From JACRBE01 sp964429005 (GTDB taxonomy: Bacteria; Chlamydiota; Chlamydiia; Chlamydiales; JACRBE01): a stretch of DNA of 64,000 nt. Positions 25,933-34,872 of this stretch are shown here, piece by piece. Where the stretch lies: the NCBI GenBank assembly GCA_964429005.1, contig CAYSAJ010000001.1, positions 1-64,000 of the forward strand. Direction: 5' to 3'. The stretch's first letter is position 1; every line of letters starts with the position of its first letter. The position numbers and the translations under genes are program-made. Below the pieces are notes generated by a model that was given only the letters and a program-made list of their open reading frames with translations, had not been told where the DNA came from and ran no database searches.

Positions 25933-26827
25933 ATGTCTGATTGCTTTGTTGCAAACGTGTCACCTTCAGATTTTGATAAAATCAAAAACGATCTAATTTC
26001 TCAAGGATTCATTCTTTCAGCGCCCGCATATATGGTGTTTAGCGCAAAAAAAGAAGGGATATCCATCAACTTGTATCAAAACGGCAAAATCACAGTTCAA
26101 GGCAAAAACAAAAAAGAATGGATAGAATTTTATCTTGAACCAGAAATTCTCAAAAACATCAGCTATTCTTACGCCAGTGAACTTGTTGACAAAACACCCC
26201 GAATGGGATGTGACGAAGCTGGAAAAGGAGATTTTTTTGGCCCCCTCTGCGTTTGTTGTCTATATGCTGACTCACCAGCTATTGAGCAACTCAGCAAATG
26301 GGGTGTAAAGGATAGCAAAAAACTCAGCGACACAACCATTCATAAGCTCGCGGGGCAAATTAAAAGTGTTTGCCAATATAAAATTCTCGTTCTTAATCCA
26401 AGCAAGTATAACGAACTCTACGAGAAGATCCACAACCTCAACAGATTACTCGCCTGGGCTCATATGGCTGCTTTAAAAGAAGTTCATGAAAAAAACAGGA
26501 TGTAAAAAAGCGACTTTAGACCAATTTGCTCCTGCTCCGCTGATGAACTCCTATCTTAATTCATCAAAACTTGATGTTGAGCTCTTGCAATTTACTAAAG
26601 CCGAAAGTGACATCGTTGTCGCTGCGGCATCCATTTTAGCTCGCGACGCGTTTGTCACTAAAATAGAAGACTTAAGTCGACAATTTGACATCAATCTTCC
26701 GAAGGGTGCCAGCGCACAAGTCCTTGAAGCTGCTAGAAAATTTGCTAACCGGCATTCCATAGAGCTTCTTAGAGATGTAGCGAAAGTCCATTTCAAAACC
26801 TACGAACAAGTAATAAATTCTCTATAA
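25933..26827 (+). pseudogene. rnhC: Ribonuclease HIII, interrupted by a single-base frameshift
   Basis: RNase HIII cuts RNA in RNA/DNA hybrids. The first frame (25933-26505) has the N-terminal TBP-like domain and the catalytic GCDEAGKGDFFGP (Asp94, Glu95) and DSKKLSD. It then ends early as VHEKNRM-stop. A second frame (from about 26486 to 26827) continues with KKATLDQFAPAPL, the remaining catalytic Asp, and VAAASILARDAF. Removing one A from the run of seven at 26487-26493 restores VHEKTGCKKATLDQFA and a full-length enzyme of about 298 residues. It is either a real frameshift, an assembly error in a homopolymer, or a slippage site. Confidence 0.85.
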
Positions 26828-26885
26828 AAAAAACGCTTTATTTTTCATAATTCATTTGTTTAAGTGATTCATTCATTGAGGTTTT

Positions 26886-27788
26886 ATGAAACGTATTGTC
26901 GCTCTTGGCCTAATCGCAGCCTCCACTTCTGTGTTTGCGCTCGATTTAAGCCATTTAAATGACTACTTCTTCTTCGACGGCAAAAGACATTTTGAAGCTG
27001 AAGGTTTTTACAGCGCTGTTGGCGGCGCTAATTTAAGGGATGAGCCTATGCCATCCAAATTATACTATTCTGAAGCTGGAGCTTCAGGTTATGTTGGATG
27101 GTACCCCAACAAAGACAATATCGTCTCGCTCCAAGCTGGTTACAACCTTCTTCGTGTTAATTGGAACCAAAACCCCGTTTTTGACCAAAAAAACTTCAAC
27201 GACTTTGTTACATCCATAGCTTGGGTATCTACTTCTGTCCCCAACTGGCGATGGGTCATGGATGTTGGAGCCCACATTGACACAAACTTTTGGAATTTAG
27301 CAAAAAACACTTTCTATACAGCTTTTTTATGGGGAAGGCTTAGCTATAAGCCCTACATGGGATTCAGCTACGGATTCTTAGGGCAAGTTGGAGTCAAGAG
27401 CTACTATATACTACCTATTATAGGACTCGACACTTTTGTGTCTCAGCATATTCAAATTTGCGCTGTGTTCCCTCTTGATATTTCTTTAGCTTATTGGGTT
27501 TCAAGACAGCTTCACTTCAGGGTTAAATGGCGCTCTTTCGGCGGGTGGTACCGAGCAAACCATGAAGTAAAAATTGATGGGCCTGGCGATGGTCCTTTAA
27601 TGACAATCTCCTCCCAGGGAGTTGACGGTGGAGTATACTTTGATGGGTATGGGCTTAAATTCTCAGCTTTTGCAGGATGGGACTTTGGAGGGTGGCTATT
27701 TACTCAAAACTATAACAAAACCGATAAAACGTATTACCACTTCAACGGCGCTCCATACGCCGGCGGTAAATTAGACTTTGCTTTCTAA
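26886..27788 (+). CDS. Putative outer-membrane protein, 300 aa
   Basis: Exported: a signal peptide of about 18 residues (MKRIVALGLIAASTSVFA) is followed by LDLSHLNDYFFF. The mature part is rich in Gly, Tyr, Trp and Phe in alternating pattern and ends GGKLDFAF with terminal Phe, the signature of an outer-membrane barrel recognised by BamA. It has almost no cysteine. I do not recognise the family. A TGAGG ribosome-binding site sits before the ATG, and a strong hairpin terminator follows 6 bases after the stop codon, so this gene is probably an independent unit. Confidence 0.75.
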   Translation: MKRIVALGLIAASTSVFALDLSHLNDYFFFDGKRHFEAEGFYSAVGGANLRDEPMPSKLYYSEAGASGYVGWYPNKDNIVSLQAGYNLLRVNWNQNPVFDQKNFNDFVTSIAWVSTSVPNWRWVMDVGAHIDTNFWNLAKNTFYTAFLWGRLSYKPYMGFSYGFLGQVGVKSYYILPIIGLDTFVSQHIQICAVFPLDISLAYWVSRQLHFRVKWRSFGGWYRANHEVKIDGPGDGPLMTISSQGVDGGVYFDGYGLKFSAFAGWDFGGWLFTQNYNKTDKTYYHFNGAPYAGGKLDFAF

Positions 27789-27794
27789 AAAAAT

Positions 27795-27823
27795 CAAGAC
27801 TGGATCATCGTGATCCAGTCTTG
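27795..27823. terminator. Bidirectional rho-independent terminator
   Basis: A perfect 13-bp stem (CAAGACTGGATCA / TGATCCAGTCTTG) with a TCG loop lies between the convergent genes ending at 27788 and 27839. A-rich sequence on the left and T-rich sequence on the right let it act in both directions. Confidence 0.85.
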
Positions 27824-27838
27824 CTCTATTATTATATA

Positions 27839-28405
27839 TTATTTAGTAAATTCAAATGAGTTGATGAAGAGGTTGAACTTCTCTTCACTATAATTTTTCA
27901 TCTCACATTCCATCGCAAGCAAATAAAGATGTTTGTTCGTTATAATAGCACGTCCTTTGAAAAAAACACCCTTAGTTCTGATAAAAAAATCTAATGCTTT
28001 ATGACCGTGAACTTCTGTCATGTCAGCGAAAATTAACTTGTTATTTGGATTTTGAGAAAGAATTCCATTTAGAAAGTTTTCTAAATTCACTTCAGCATAA
28101 CTATCCATGCCCGTAGTCGGATACTCAGCAATAAGCATCATAAAAACAGAATCCGATTCAAAACCCGAAACGTAAACATCATAAGATAAATGTGTATTTT
28201 GCTCAGGCACTGGAAGCATTTGCTGCATGTGCTCTGGAACAGTCGGAAAAGAAACTTTGCAATTTCCCGCTTTTGAGTGAGTTGCTTGCCAGTTAATCCC
28301 TGTAGATGGTTGAGCCTGATTGGAAGGGTTTGCTTTAGAGCAAACACCTGCCACTGGCGAAACGAGCATTGTCGCAACCATGATCCCTTGAATGATTTTT
28401 TTCAT
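27839..28405 (-). CDS. Putative periplasmic protein, 188 aa
   Basis: The start at 28405 (MKKIIQGIMVATMLVS) is preferred because AAGGG lies 6 bases upstream and it gives a proper signal peptide. The longer frame from 28453 would overlap the gene before it. The mature protein begins near residue 20 and contains CKVSFPTVPEHM and a C-terminal FNLFINSFEF. The cysteine in VAGVCSK is not a good lipobox, since Val precedes it, so periplasmic rather than lipoprotein is likely. No family is recognised. Similar short proteins with an F-P-x-x-P opening are found as secreted chlamydial unknowns. It follows the Yip1-like gene on the same strand. Confidence 0.65.
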   Translation of the reverse strand: MKKIIQGIMVATMLVSPVAGVCSKANPSNQAQPSTGINWQATHSKAGNCKVSFPTVPEHMQQMLPVPEQNTHLSYDVYVSGFESDSVFMMLIAEYPTTGMDSYAEVNLENFLNGILSQNPNNKLIFADMTEVHGHKALDFFIRTKGVFFKGRAIITNKHLYLLAMECEMKNYSEEKFNLFINSFEFTK

Positions 28406-28424
28406 AAATACCCTTTTTATTATT

Positions 28425-29078
28425 TTATATAAACATTGATGCAATGGTTGCACTCTTTAACAACACATAAGTTACAAGAACACAAATAATCAACAAGACA
28501 AACCATAGTATTGTGGCTAATATTCCACTAAAGAGAGCCATCCAGCGGCTAAACCCCTCAACTTGACTATATCCGCTTAGAAAAATAACAATCCCCCATA
28601 CACCCATAGCCATCTGAACAACACTCACAATTTGAGCAAAAACGAGCTGCCCTTTAGAGGCATGCATAACCATAAACTCTTGAGTAAATACGACACCCCC
28701 AAAATAACCAACCAGTGCCATCCAGCTTATCGCTGTGATGAGTGAAGGAGCGTTTGACCAAAAAATGGCAGCTCTCACCTCGCAAAATGTCGCAGTTCCC
28801 TTAAACCATTTTCCAATCCAGTAAAATAAAGCACTTGAAACTGATAAGATGGCGTAACCAATTGGCCATGCCAGAATTGCGCTTGCGATAAAAATAAATA
28901 AGGCTGAATAGCTTGTACCCAAAAACATCGAACGAGCCAGACCAAGACAAAAAGCGAAGCCGTAGAGAAACGCTAGAAGATGCAACCCTCTTCGTTTATT
29001 TGTTAGGACGATTTGCTCAACTGTCTTTTTTGGCGAAAACCAGATTGTTTTCCAAGGGCAGCTTTGTTTTTCTTCCAT
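28425..29078 (-). CDS. Yip1-family multi-pass membrane protein
   Basis: A 217-residue protein with a short cytosolic N terminus (MEEKQSCPWKTIWFSPKKTVEQIV) and about five hydrophobic segments. The PWKTIWFSPKKTVEQI opening followed by membrane spans is the usual look of bacterial Yip1-domain proteins. ATG 29078 is chosen over GTG 29084 because GGTGGAG sits correctly before it. Its role is unknown. It lies 19 bases before the periplasmic protein gene and may be an operon partner. Confidence 0.75.
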   Translation of the reverse strand: MEEKQSCPWKTIWFSPKKTVEQIVLTNKRRGLHLLAFLYGFAFCLGLARSMFLGTSYSALFIFIASAILAWPIGYAILSVSSALFYWIGKWFKGTATFCEVRAAIFWSNAPSLITAISWMALVGYFGGVVFTQEFMVMHASKGQLVFAQIVSVVQMAMGVWGIVIFLSGYSQVEGFSRWMALFSGILATILWFVLLIICVLVTYVLLKSATIASMFI

Positions 29079-29232
29079 GAGCACTCCACCGGCTATAGCC
29101 GAGCCTTTTTATTTTTTATCTTATAACCTCACCTTATAATTAAAAATAAAATAAAACAATTATTAATTAGAATTTGTTTAAAAAATCTTAATAAAACAAA
29201 CTAACTATTTATAATTTAATAAAAAAGAACAA

Positions 29233-31185
29233 CTAAACAAATGCAGCTGAAGAAGCTGTGGACGAAATGGAACTTCTTGGGGTAACCGGCCAGGAATGAA
29301 ACTCTTCAGCAGGCTTAGCTTCTTGATAGCTAAGCAACCTTTCAAGACGCGCTAATATAGCTTTAGCGTCTGCGACTGAAAGGAGCCTTCCTGATTTTAA
29401 TTCCTGGATGATGTTTGAAAATTCCGTGTTGGTTGAAAACCCCCATAAAGACACTTTTTTTCTTTCCATATCACCTCTCAGGAGTTCCATAGTCTCCCCC
29501 AGAGCAAAAAGGTCTGATTCAACATTCGGGAATCTCTCTCTTGCATACCTTGCAGAAATATGACTATCAGTCCCTGTTAAGGTAGCCTTGTCAAAAGTTA
29601 AAAGGAAAAAGAGTAAAGCTTCCCAGTGACCTTCTGGAGCAAGCTCCCCCTCTCTACCCTCAGAAAACCTAGACTTAAATTCTTCATAACGAGATTTAGA
29701 CATGAATGAATTCTCTTCCAAAAAACTAATATAATCGCGAGTTGAAGGGTAGTAATCCAAACCAGCTTTATTGGAGCGAAAAAGAGTTAAAAGCCTGACT
29801 TCTTTTCTAAAAGCTGCTACAGACCGTGGAATGTTCCTGCGATTCATAATCATCACCCTTTCTTCTGCAGGCGATAGATTACTTTCTAATAAAAACCCAA
29901 GATACTCCTCCCAAAACCCACTTAGCGTCAAAACTCCCTGGTTGCCAACAGAAAACGCAGCCGAAATTTCACCTATTCGCGTCTCTGAAACTAACTGGTT
30001 CGCTTGAAGGAACCTTTCGTAATCGGTTAAATTTATATAATAATGACGCTCTTGCGGATTTTCACCAAGCAAGCGAATAAACTGAGCTTGGCAGTCAAAT
30101 TTTGCGAGCACTTCATGGACTCTGAGATGAGCTTCTATTCTAGCTTTTTGCCTGGCGACTTCTTCTTTTTTCTCACTGATGACAGCAACACATTCCAAAT
30201 CTCCTACAGTTACATGCGGATTGTCTACCTTACTAGGATAGCACATTCCAAAACACGAAATGAAAACATTGGGGGGCTTGATATCACTATGTACCAACCC
30301 CACTTCGAAAAGTGCAATCATCGCTTTGAGGCAAGATATTAAGGCTTTTAAGATTAATGTCGGATAATGACGCAGCTGAGGCAAAGACAACTTAGACCCT
30401 ACAATCGACAGATCAAACTCCTCCCTTCGCCAGTAGTGAAGCACTTGACCCCACAGCTCTAGTGTTTCTGCGGGGGCTGCAAATAATGCTGCTTTTTCCC
30501 CCGTTTTGGATTTAACCAATCGCGCCTTCTCTGCCTCTTTAATCAGAACTTGAGCGCCATTTGTACGTGCATTAGGAACACCTATTACATATTGCGTTAT
30601 ATTTTGCGCGGAGTCAATCTGTACGCCAGGAAACGCTAAACGAGTAATCCCCCCTCCTAGCAAATGATTTGGGATGATCATAACACTACGCCATCCTGTT
30701 TTGACCATCATAGCTGATGCGGTTGCTGTAGAATCACCAAAGCACCCACTTCTTACTATGTATGAAGAGTTTTTTGGCAAAACTCCGCGTTCAAGATTCG
30801 ACTGCCAAAGATTGATAGCAGCCCTGGCAATAGAGGTAATCTCTTGACTCGTAACAGGAGTTGTTTCTCCAGAAGGATCTAAGGCCGTGCGAAGAGCTGC
30901 TTCCACCCTTTGTTGAAAGATCCTAGATTGATAAGAGCTGATCGCCCACCAAGCTAGCCCTAAGGGAAGTAATATAGCGGCCCCCACTTTAGCGGCTGTC
31001 ATTACAGCGGATGAGCCCGAAGGGGTTAAGTCTAGTGCGTCAGCAGCTGAAGATCCTGCTGGAGTTGAAGAGCCTCGAGGGGTGTATGCAAGGGAGTCAG
31101 TCGATGTGGGCGTTGCCCTCCCTTCAGCGCCCGACATCGCCGAAGGCACACCATCATATCCTCTTATCAGCCTTAAGACATCCAT
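29233..31185 (-). CDS. Membrane-anchored divergent protein kinase with a duplicated insert, candidate effector
   Basis: A 650-residue protein. Residues 1-62 are Ser/Thr/Pro/Gly-rich, and 63-84 form one membrane span. Kinase hallmarks follow: VGLVHSDIKPPNVFIS at 295-309 (catalytic Asp301, Lys303, Asn306), GDLE at 328-331 in place of DFG, and SDLFALGETM at 557-566, the subdomain IX pattern. Between the last two lies an insertion of about 220 residues holding two copies of a ~56-residue repeat (383-438 and 479-534). The glycine loop and ATP lysine are not obvious. The C terminus is Ser/Thr/Ala-rich. I recognise no named family. Activity, secretion and topology are inference. Confidence 0.8.
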   Translation of the reverse strand: MDVLRLIRGYDGVPSAMSGAEGRATPTSTDSLAYTPRGSSTPAGSSAADALDLTPSGSSAVMTAAKVGAAILLPLGLAWWAISSYQSRIFQQRVEAALRTALDPSGETTPVTSQEITSIARAAINLWQSNLERGVLPKNSSYIVRSGCFGDSTATASAMMVKTGWRSVMIIPNHLLGGGITRLAFPGVQIDSAQNITQYVIGVPNARTNGAQVLIKEAEKARLVKSKTGEKAALFAAPAETLELWGQVLHYWRREEFDLSIVGSKLSLPQLRHYPTLILKALISCLKAMIALFEVGLVHSDIKPPNVFISCFGMCYPSKVDNPHVTVGDLECVAVISEKKEEVARQKARIEAHLRVHEVLAKFDCQAQFIRLLGENPQERHYYINLTDYERFLQANQLVSETRIGEISAAFSVGNQGVLTLSGFWEEYLGFLLESNLSPAEERVMIMNRRNIPRSVAAFRKEVRLLTLFRSNKAGLDYYPSTRDYISFLEENSFMSKSRYEEFKSRFSEGREGELAPEGHWEALLFFLLTFDKATLTGTDSHISARYARERFPNVESDLFALGETMELLRGDMERKKVSLWGFSTNTEFSNIIQELKSGRLLSVADAKAILARLERLLSYQEAKPAEEFHSWPVTPRSSISSTASSAAFV

Positions 31186-31244
31186 ACCAAATACTTATTA
31201 GCTTTTAAAAAGATTTTGAAAAAAAAAGTTTTAAACCGCAAGCT

Positions 31245-31475
31245 TCAATTAAAAATATCTTTATTTTTTCTTTGCAGAATCTTGAAATTTCGAGACAAAC
31301 CCACCATAAAATATAAAGCAGAAAAGCCAGCTAAAGAATAAACAAATCTACTAATCCATGAAGTATTTGAGTGGAAAATCCAAGCCACGAAATCAAATTG
31401 ATACCACCCCCAGAACCCTGTATTTAAAGCAAAAAGCACCATGACGCCGAGCGCAACCTTTTCGAATTTTTTCAT
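31245..31475 (-). CDS. Small DUF378-type membrane protein
   Basis: A 76-residue protein (MKKFEKVALGVMVLFALNTG...) with two membrane spans and the WGWYQFDFVAWIF pattern of DUF378 (YuzA-like) proteins, whose function is unknown. ATG 31475 is preferred over GTG 31481 because GAGG lies 5 bases before it. It follows the divergent gatCAB promoter region and precedes the kinase-like gene on the same strand by about 60 bases. Confidence 0.75.
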   Translation of the reverse strand: MKKFEKVALGVMVLFALNTGFWGWYQFDFVAWIFHSNTSWISRFVYSLAGFSALYFMVGLSRNFKILQRKNKDIFN

Positions 31476-31514
31476 AATCACCTCATGCGCTTAGAATACT
31501 GCTTTTTAAAGCCC

Positions 31515-31544
31515 TTGACAATCATAATTATTGAGCAGTAAACT
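31515..31544 (+). promoter_or_regulatory. Predicted promoter of gatCAB
   Basis: A perfect TTGACA (31515-31520) and TAAACT (31539-31544) are spaced by 18 bases, about 35 bases before the gatC start. Confidence 0.55.
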
Positions 31545-31579
31545 CTTGGCTATTTGAATCTAAGCAAGGAATATATACT

Positions 31580-31867
31580 TTGGAAAAGTCAGACATCCAA
31601 CAACTTTCTAAACTATGCCGTATCCAGATTTCTGACGAAGAGGCTGGAGCCATCCTCAAAGATTTAGAGTCTATTTTAGCCTATGTTGAACAATTAAAAG
31701 AAGTTCCAACCGAAGGCGTTGAGCCTTGCTTCCAGGTTGTTTCTTATAGAGAAAATGTGTTTGGGGAAGATGAAATCGACGATGTGATCCCCTGTAACGA
31801 ATATCTTAAAAACGCTCCCTCTCATGTGGGCAATCTCATCAAAACCCCTCCTGTTATTAAATTTTAG
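31580..31867 (+). CDS. gatC: Aspartyl/glutamyl-tRNA amidotransferase subunit C
   Basis: The small 95-residue stabilising subunit of the GatCAB amidotransferase, which converts Glu-tRNA(Gln) and Asp-tRNA(Asn) to the amide forms. Typical motifs are LSKLCRIQISDEEAG, ILAYVEQLKEVPTEGVEP and the C-terminal PSHVGNLIKTPPVIK. It begins with TTG, with AAGGAA about 9-10 bases upstream. It is directly followed by gatA. Confidence 0.94.
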   Translation: MEKSDIQQLSKLCRIQISDEEAGAILKDLESILAYVEQLKEVPTEGVEPCFQVVSYRENVFGEDEIDDVIPCNEYLKNAPSHVGNLIKTPPVIKF

Positions 31868-31873
31868 GTGAAC

Positions 31874-33328
31874 ATGCATACCCTTTCTGCCCTACAAATC
31901 AAAAAGCTGTTTGATGAAAATAAGGCCAGTGCCGTCGAGATCTCTCGTTTTTTTCTCGAAAGAGCTCAAAAGTTCAATCCTGACCTTGGAGCTTTTTTAG
32001 AAATTTTCTCAGATGATCTACATCAGAAGGCTGAGCAAATCGATGAAAAAAAAGCTAAAGGGGCACCTTTAGGAAAGTTAGCTGGCATCCCTATTGCTAT
32101 CAAAGACAACATCCACATTAAGGGCAGAAAAACGACCTGCGCCTCCAAATTTTTGGAGAATTATCAAGCTCTATTTGATGCGACAGCCATTTCACGCCTC
32201 AAACAGGAAGATGCTCTTTTTATAGGAAAAACGAACATGGACGAATTCGCTATGGGTTCCTCCTCTGAAAACTCAGCCTTTATTTCTGTGAAAAACCCCT
32301 GGGATTTATCCTGCACACCTGGAGGTTCATCAGGTGGATCAGCTGTTGCAGTTTCTACTCGCATGGCTCCACTTGCCCTAGGATCAGATACGGGGGGCTC
32401 AGTGAGACAGCCTGCCGCTTTTACTGGAATCGTAGGATTTAAACCCACTTATGGACGTGTTTCACGTTATGGACTTGTAGCCTTTGGCTCTTCATTCGAT
32501 CAAATCAGCCCATTTGCAACGAATGTAGAAGACATCGCGCTCCTTATGGAAGTGATTGGCGGCTCATGCTCTCACGACGCAACATCTCTTGTAGACCCAA
32601 ACCCTCGTTATCTTGATGAACTTGACACATCAATTGCAGGAAAAACAATTGGTGTAGATTTTTCTGGAATCGACGCCTTAAACGAAGAAAGCAAACAGCT
32701 CTTTTATAAATCTATCGATCATTTAAAGCGAATTGGCGTAAATGTCATCGAACTTCAAATGAACATGCTTAAATACTCAGTTGCTATGTATTACATTTTG
32801 GCCACCGCAGAAGCTTCGACAAACTTATCTCGGTTTGATGGAATTGGATTCAGCAAAAGAAGTAATAAGGCAACTACTCTAGATGAAGTCTATGAACTCT
32901 CAAAACATGATGGTTTTGGGGCTGAAGTTCGAAGAAGGATCCTCCTTGGTACATATGTTCTATCTGCAGGATATCAAGATGCTTTTTATCGGAAAGCGCA
33001 AAAAGTACGTAGACTTATGATTCAGGAGTTTGACAAAGCTTTTGAGCAGTGTGAAGCGATCGTCATGCCAACCACAGCTGGCCCAGCTTTTGAGCTAGGC
33101 TCCATACAAGATCCGCTGCAAATGTATTTGCAAGACATCTATACAATCAACGCGAATTTAACCGGGATGCCAGCGATTAGCGTACCTTGTGGTTTCGCAG
33201 CAAACTCTCTTCCTTATTCAATACAATTTATTGGCCCGCAAAAGGAAGATGCAAGAGTTCTTCGATTTGCTTACCAATTTGAAAAGGCGTTAGGTCTTAA
33301 GCAAACTATACCCCCCAATTACAAGTAG
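31874..33328 (+). CDS. gatA: Aspartyl/glutamyl-tRNA amidotransferase subunit A
   Basis: The amidase subunit, which frees ammonia from glutamine. The Ser-cisSer-Lys triad is visible: Lys in PIAIKDNIHIKG, and the serines in TPGGSSGGSAVAVS and GSDTGGSVRQPAAF. GFKPTYGRVSRYGLVAFGSS is a strong family motif. ATG 31874 is preferred because AGGTG just before it overlaps the alternative GTG 31868. It sits 6 bases after gatC and 8 before gatB. Confidence 0.96.
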   Translation: MHTLSALQIKKLFDENKASAVEISRFFLERAQKFNPDLGAFLEIFSDDLHQKAEQIDEKKAKGAPLGKLAGIPIAIKDNIHIKGRKTTCASKFLENYQALFDATAISRLKQEDALFIGKTNMDEFAMGSSSENSAFISVKNPWDLSCTPGGSSGGSAVAVSTRMAPLALGSDTGGSVRQPAAFTGIVGFKPTYGRVSRYGLVAFGSSFDQISPFATNVEDIALLMEVIGGSCSHDATSLVDPNPRYLDELDTSIAGKTIGVDFSGIDALNEESKQLFYKSIDHLKRIGVNVIELQMNMLKYSVAMYYILATAEASTNLSRFDGIGFSKRSNKATTLDEVYELSKHDGFGAEVRRRILLGTYVLSAGYQDAFYRKAQKVRRLMIQEFDKAFEQCEAIVMPTTAGPAFELGSIQDPLQMYLQDIYTINANLTGMPAISVPCGFAANSLPYSIQFIGPQKEDARVLRFAYQFEKALGLKQTIPPNYK

Positions 33329-33336
33329 AGGTTACG

Positions 33337-34800
33337 ATGAGCGACATTCCATATGATGATTTTGAACCTGTTATTGGGCTTGAAATACACGTTCAGTTAA
33401 ATACTAGGACTAAACTCTTTAGCCGCGCCCCAAATAGCTTCGGCGCTGAGCCAAATACGAATATCGGGATTGTAGATACAGGGCAACCTGGATCTTTGCC
33501 TGTCCTAAATCGAGAAGCTGTAAAAAAAGCTGTGATGTTTGGCCTTGCAGCCAACGCCACCGTTTCTCCTATCAGCCGCTTTGATAGAAAGTCTTATTTT
33601 TATCCTGATAGCCCCAGAAATTTTCAGATCACACAGTTTTCTCATCCTATTATTAAAGGAGGATCGATCACTGCAAAAGTGGATGGAAAAGAAAAAGAAT
33701 TTGCAATCCATCACGCCCACCTTGAAGATGATGCCGGTATGCTGAAGCATTTTAATCACTTTGCTGGAGTCGACTATAACAGAGCGGGTGTGCCATTAAT
33801 CGAGATCGTTTCGGGACCTTGCATGAGATCCCCTAAAGAAGCTTCCGCTTATGCCCAAATGGTGCGTGCGATCATGCTGTATCTTGATTGCTCTGATTGT
33901 AACATGGAAGAGGGATCTCTTCGTATCGATGTCAACGTTTCTGTACGCAAAAAGGGAGAGGCGATCCTTCGGAATAAAGTTGAAATTAAAAACATGAACT
34001 CGTTTTCGAATTTAGAGCTTGCTCTTGAATCTGAGATCCGCAGGCAAATTAAACTCTACGTCACTCATCCTCATACTAGCTGGGATGAGCTCATCCCGCC
34101 AGCAACATACCGATTTGATCTTGAAACAAATCAAACAGTTATGATGAGAAAAAAAGAATCTGCTGACGACTATCGTTATTTTCCAGAACCTGACCTTCCT
34201 CCTATAAGAGTTTCTCCAGGCTACATAGAAGAACTTAGAAGAAATCTTCCAGAACTTCCTTTGCAGAGGTTCAGTCGCTATGTTGAAAAATTAGATTTGG
34301 GAGAATATTTTGCAAATCTTCTTATCAACGACAAGCCTCTTTGCGATCTTTTTGAAGAAGGTTTAAAATACACGAGCAATGCAAAAGGTCTATGCAATTG
34401 GCTTACTGTAGAATTTGCAGGAAGAATCAAGGAAATGAACAAAACTCTAGCGCAAATTGGGGTTAAAATTGAGCATGTCGCTTCACTTGTGAACATGATT
34501 GAAGCCGGAACCATTACAGGCAAGATTGCAAAATCTGTTGCTGATGATATGATTGCAAAACCAGGAAGATCTCCTGAGGAAATCGTTAATGCTAACCCTG
34601 ATTACAAGCCTATTGATAATACAGATGAAATTGAAAAGATGGTTGATCAAGTGCTTGGCGAAAATCCTGAATCGATCGCTGATTTCAAATTAGGAAAAGA
34701 CAAAGCCTTTAACTTTCTGGTAGGGCAAGTCATGAAACTTTGCAAAGGGAAGGCTACGCCAAGCCTAGTTCGTGACATCATGCTTAGAAAGATGAGCTAA
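33337..34800 (+). CDS. gatB: Aspartyl/glutamyl-tRNA amidotransferase subunit B
   Basis: The kinase/tRNA-binding subunit, 487 residues. VIGLEIHVQLNT, GQPGSLPVLN, NFQITQFSHPI, HLEDDAGM and RAGVPLIEIVS are the family signatures, and the C-terminal tail domain (GenPESIADFKLGKDKAFNF) is complete. The gatCAB genes are tightly packed, giving one operon. It is followed by the RND efflux operon after 57 bases. Confidence 0.96.
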   Translation: MSDIPYDDFEPVIGLEIHVQLNTRTKLFSRAPNSFGAEPNTNIGIVDTGQPGSLPVLNREAVKKAVMFGLAANATVSPISRFDRKSYFYPDSPRNFQITQFSHPIIKGGSITAKVDGKEKEFAIHHAHLEDDAGMLKHFNHFAGVDYNRAGVPLIEIVSGPCMRSPKEASAYAQMVRAIMLYLDCSDCNMEEGSLRIDVNVSVRKKGEAILRNKVEIKNMNSFSNLELALESEIRRQIKLYVTHPHTSWDELIPPATYRFDLETNQTVMMRKKESADDYRYFPEPDLPPIRVSPGYIEELRRNLPELPLQRFSRYVEKLDLGEYFANLLINDKPLCDLFEEGLKYTSNAKGLCNWLTVEFAGRIKEMNKTLAQIGVKIEHVASLVNMIEAGTITGKIAKSVADDMIAKPGRSPEEIVNANPDYKPIDNTDEIEKMVDQVLGENPESIADFKLGKDKAFNFLVGQVMKLCKGKATPSLVRDIMLRKMS

Positions 34801-34832
34801 AAAATTATTTCTTCCTAAATATTTTCATTTTT

Positions 34833-34872
34833 TCTAGTGTGCGGAGTTGGGGGATTCATGAAGCACACTAGA
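34833..34872 (+). promoter_or_regulatory. 10-bp inverted repeat flanking the start site of the efflux operon
   Basis: TCTAGTGTGC (34833-34842) and its exact reverse complement GCACACTAGA (34863-34872) enclose 20 bases that hold the ribosome-binding site and the ATG (34858) of the outer-membrane channel gene. It could be a repressor operator or an RNA hairpin with the start site in its loop. Confidence 0.6.

Noticed and set aside
26486..26827. Separate 113-residue gene
   Set aside because: It is the C-terminal part of RNase HIII displaced by one base in an A run, not an independent gene.
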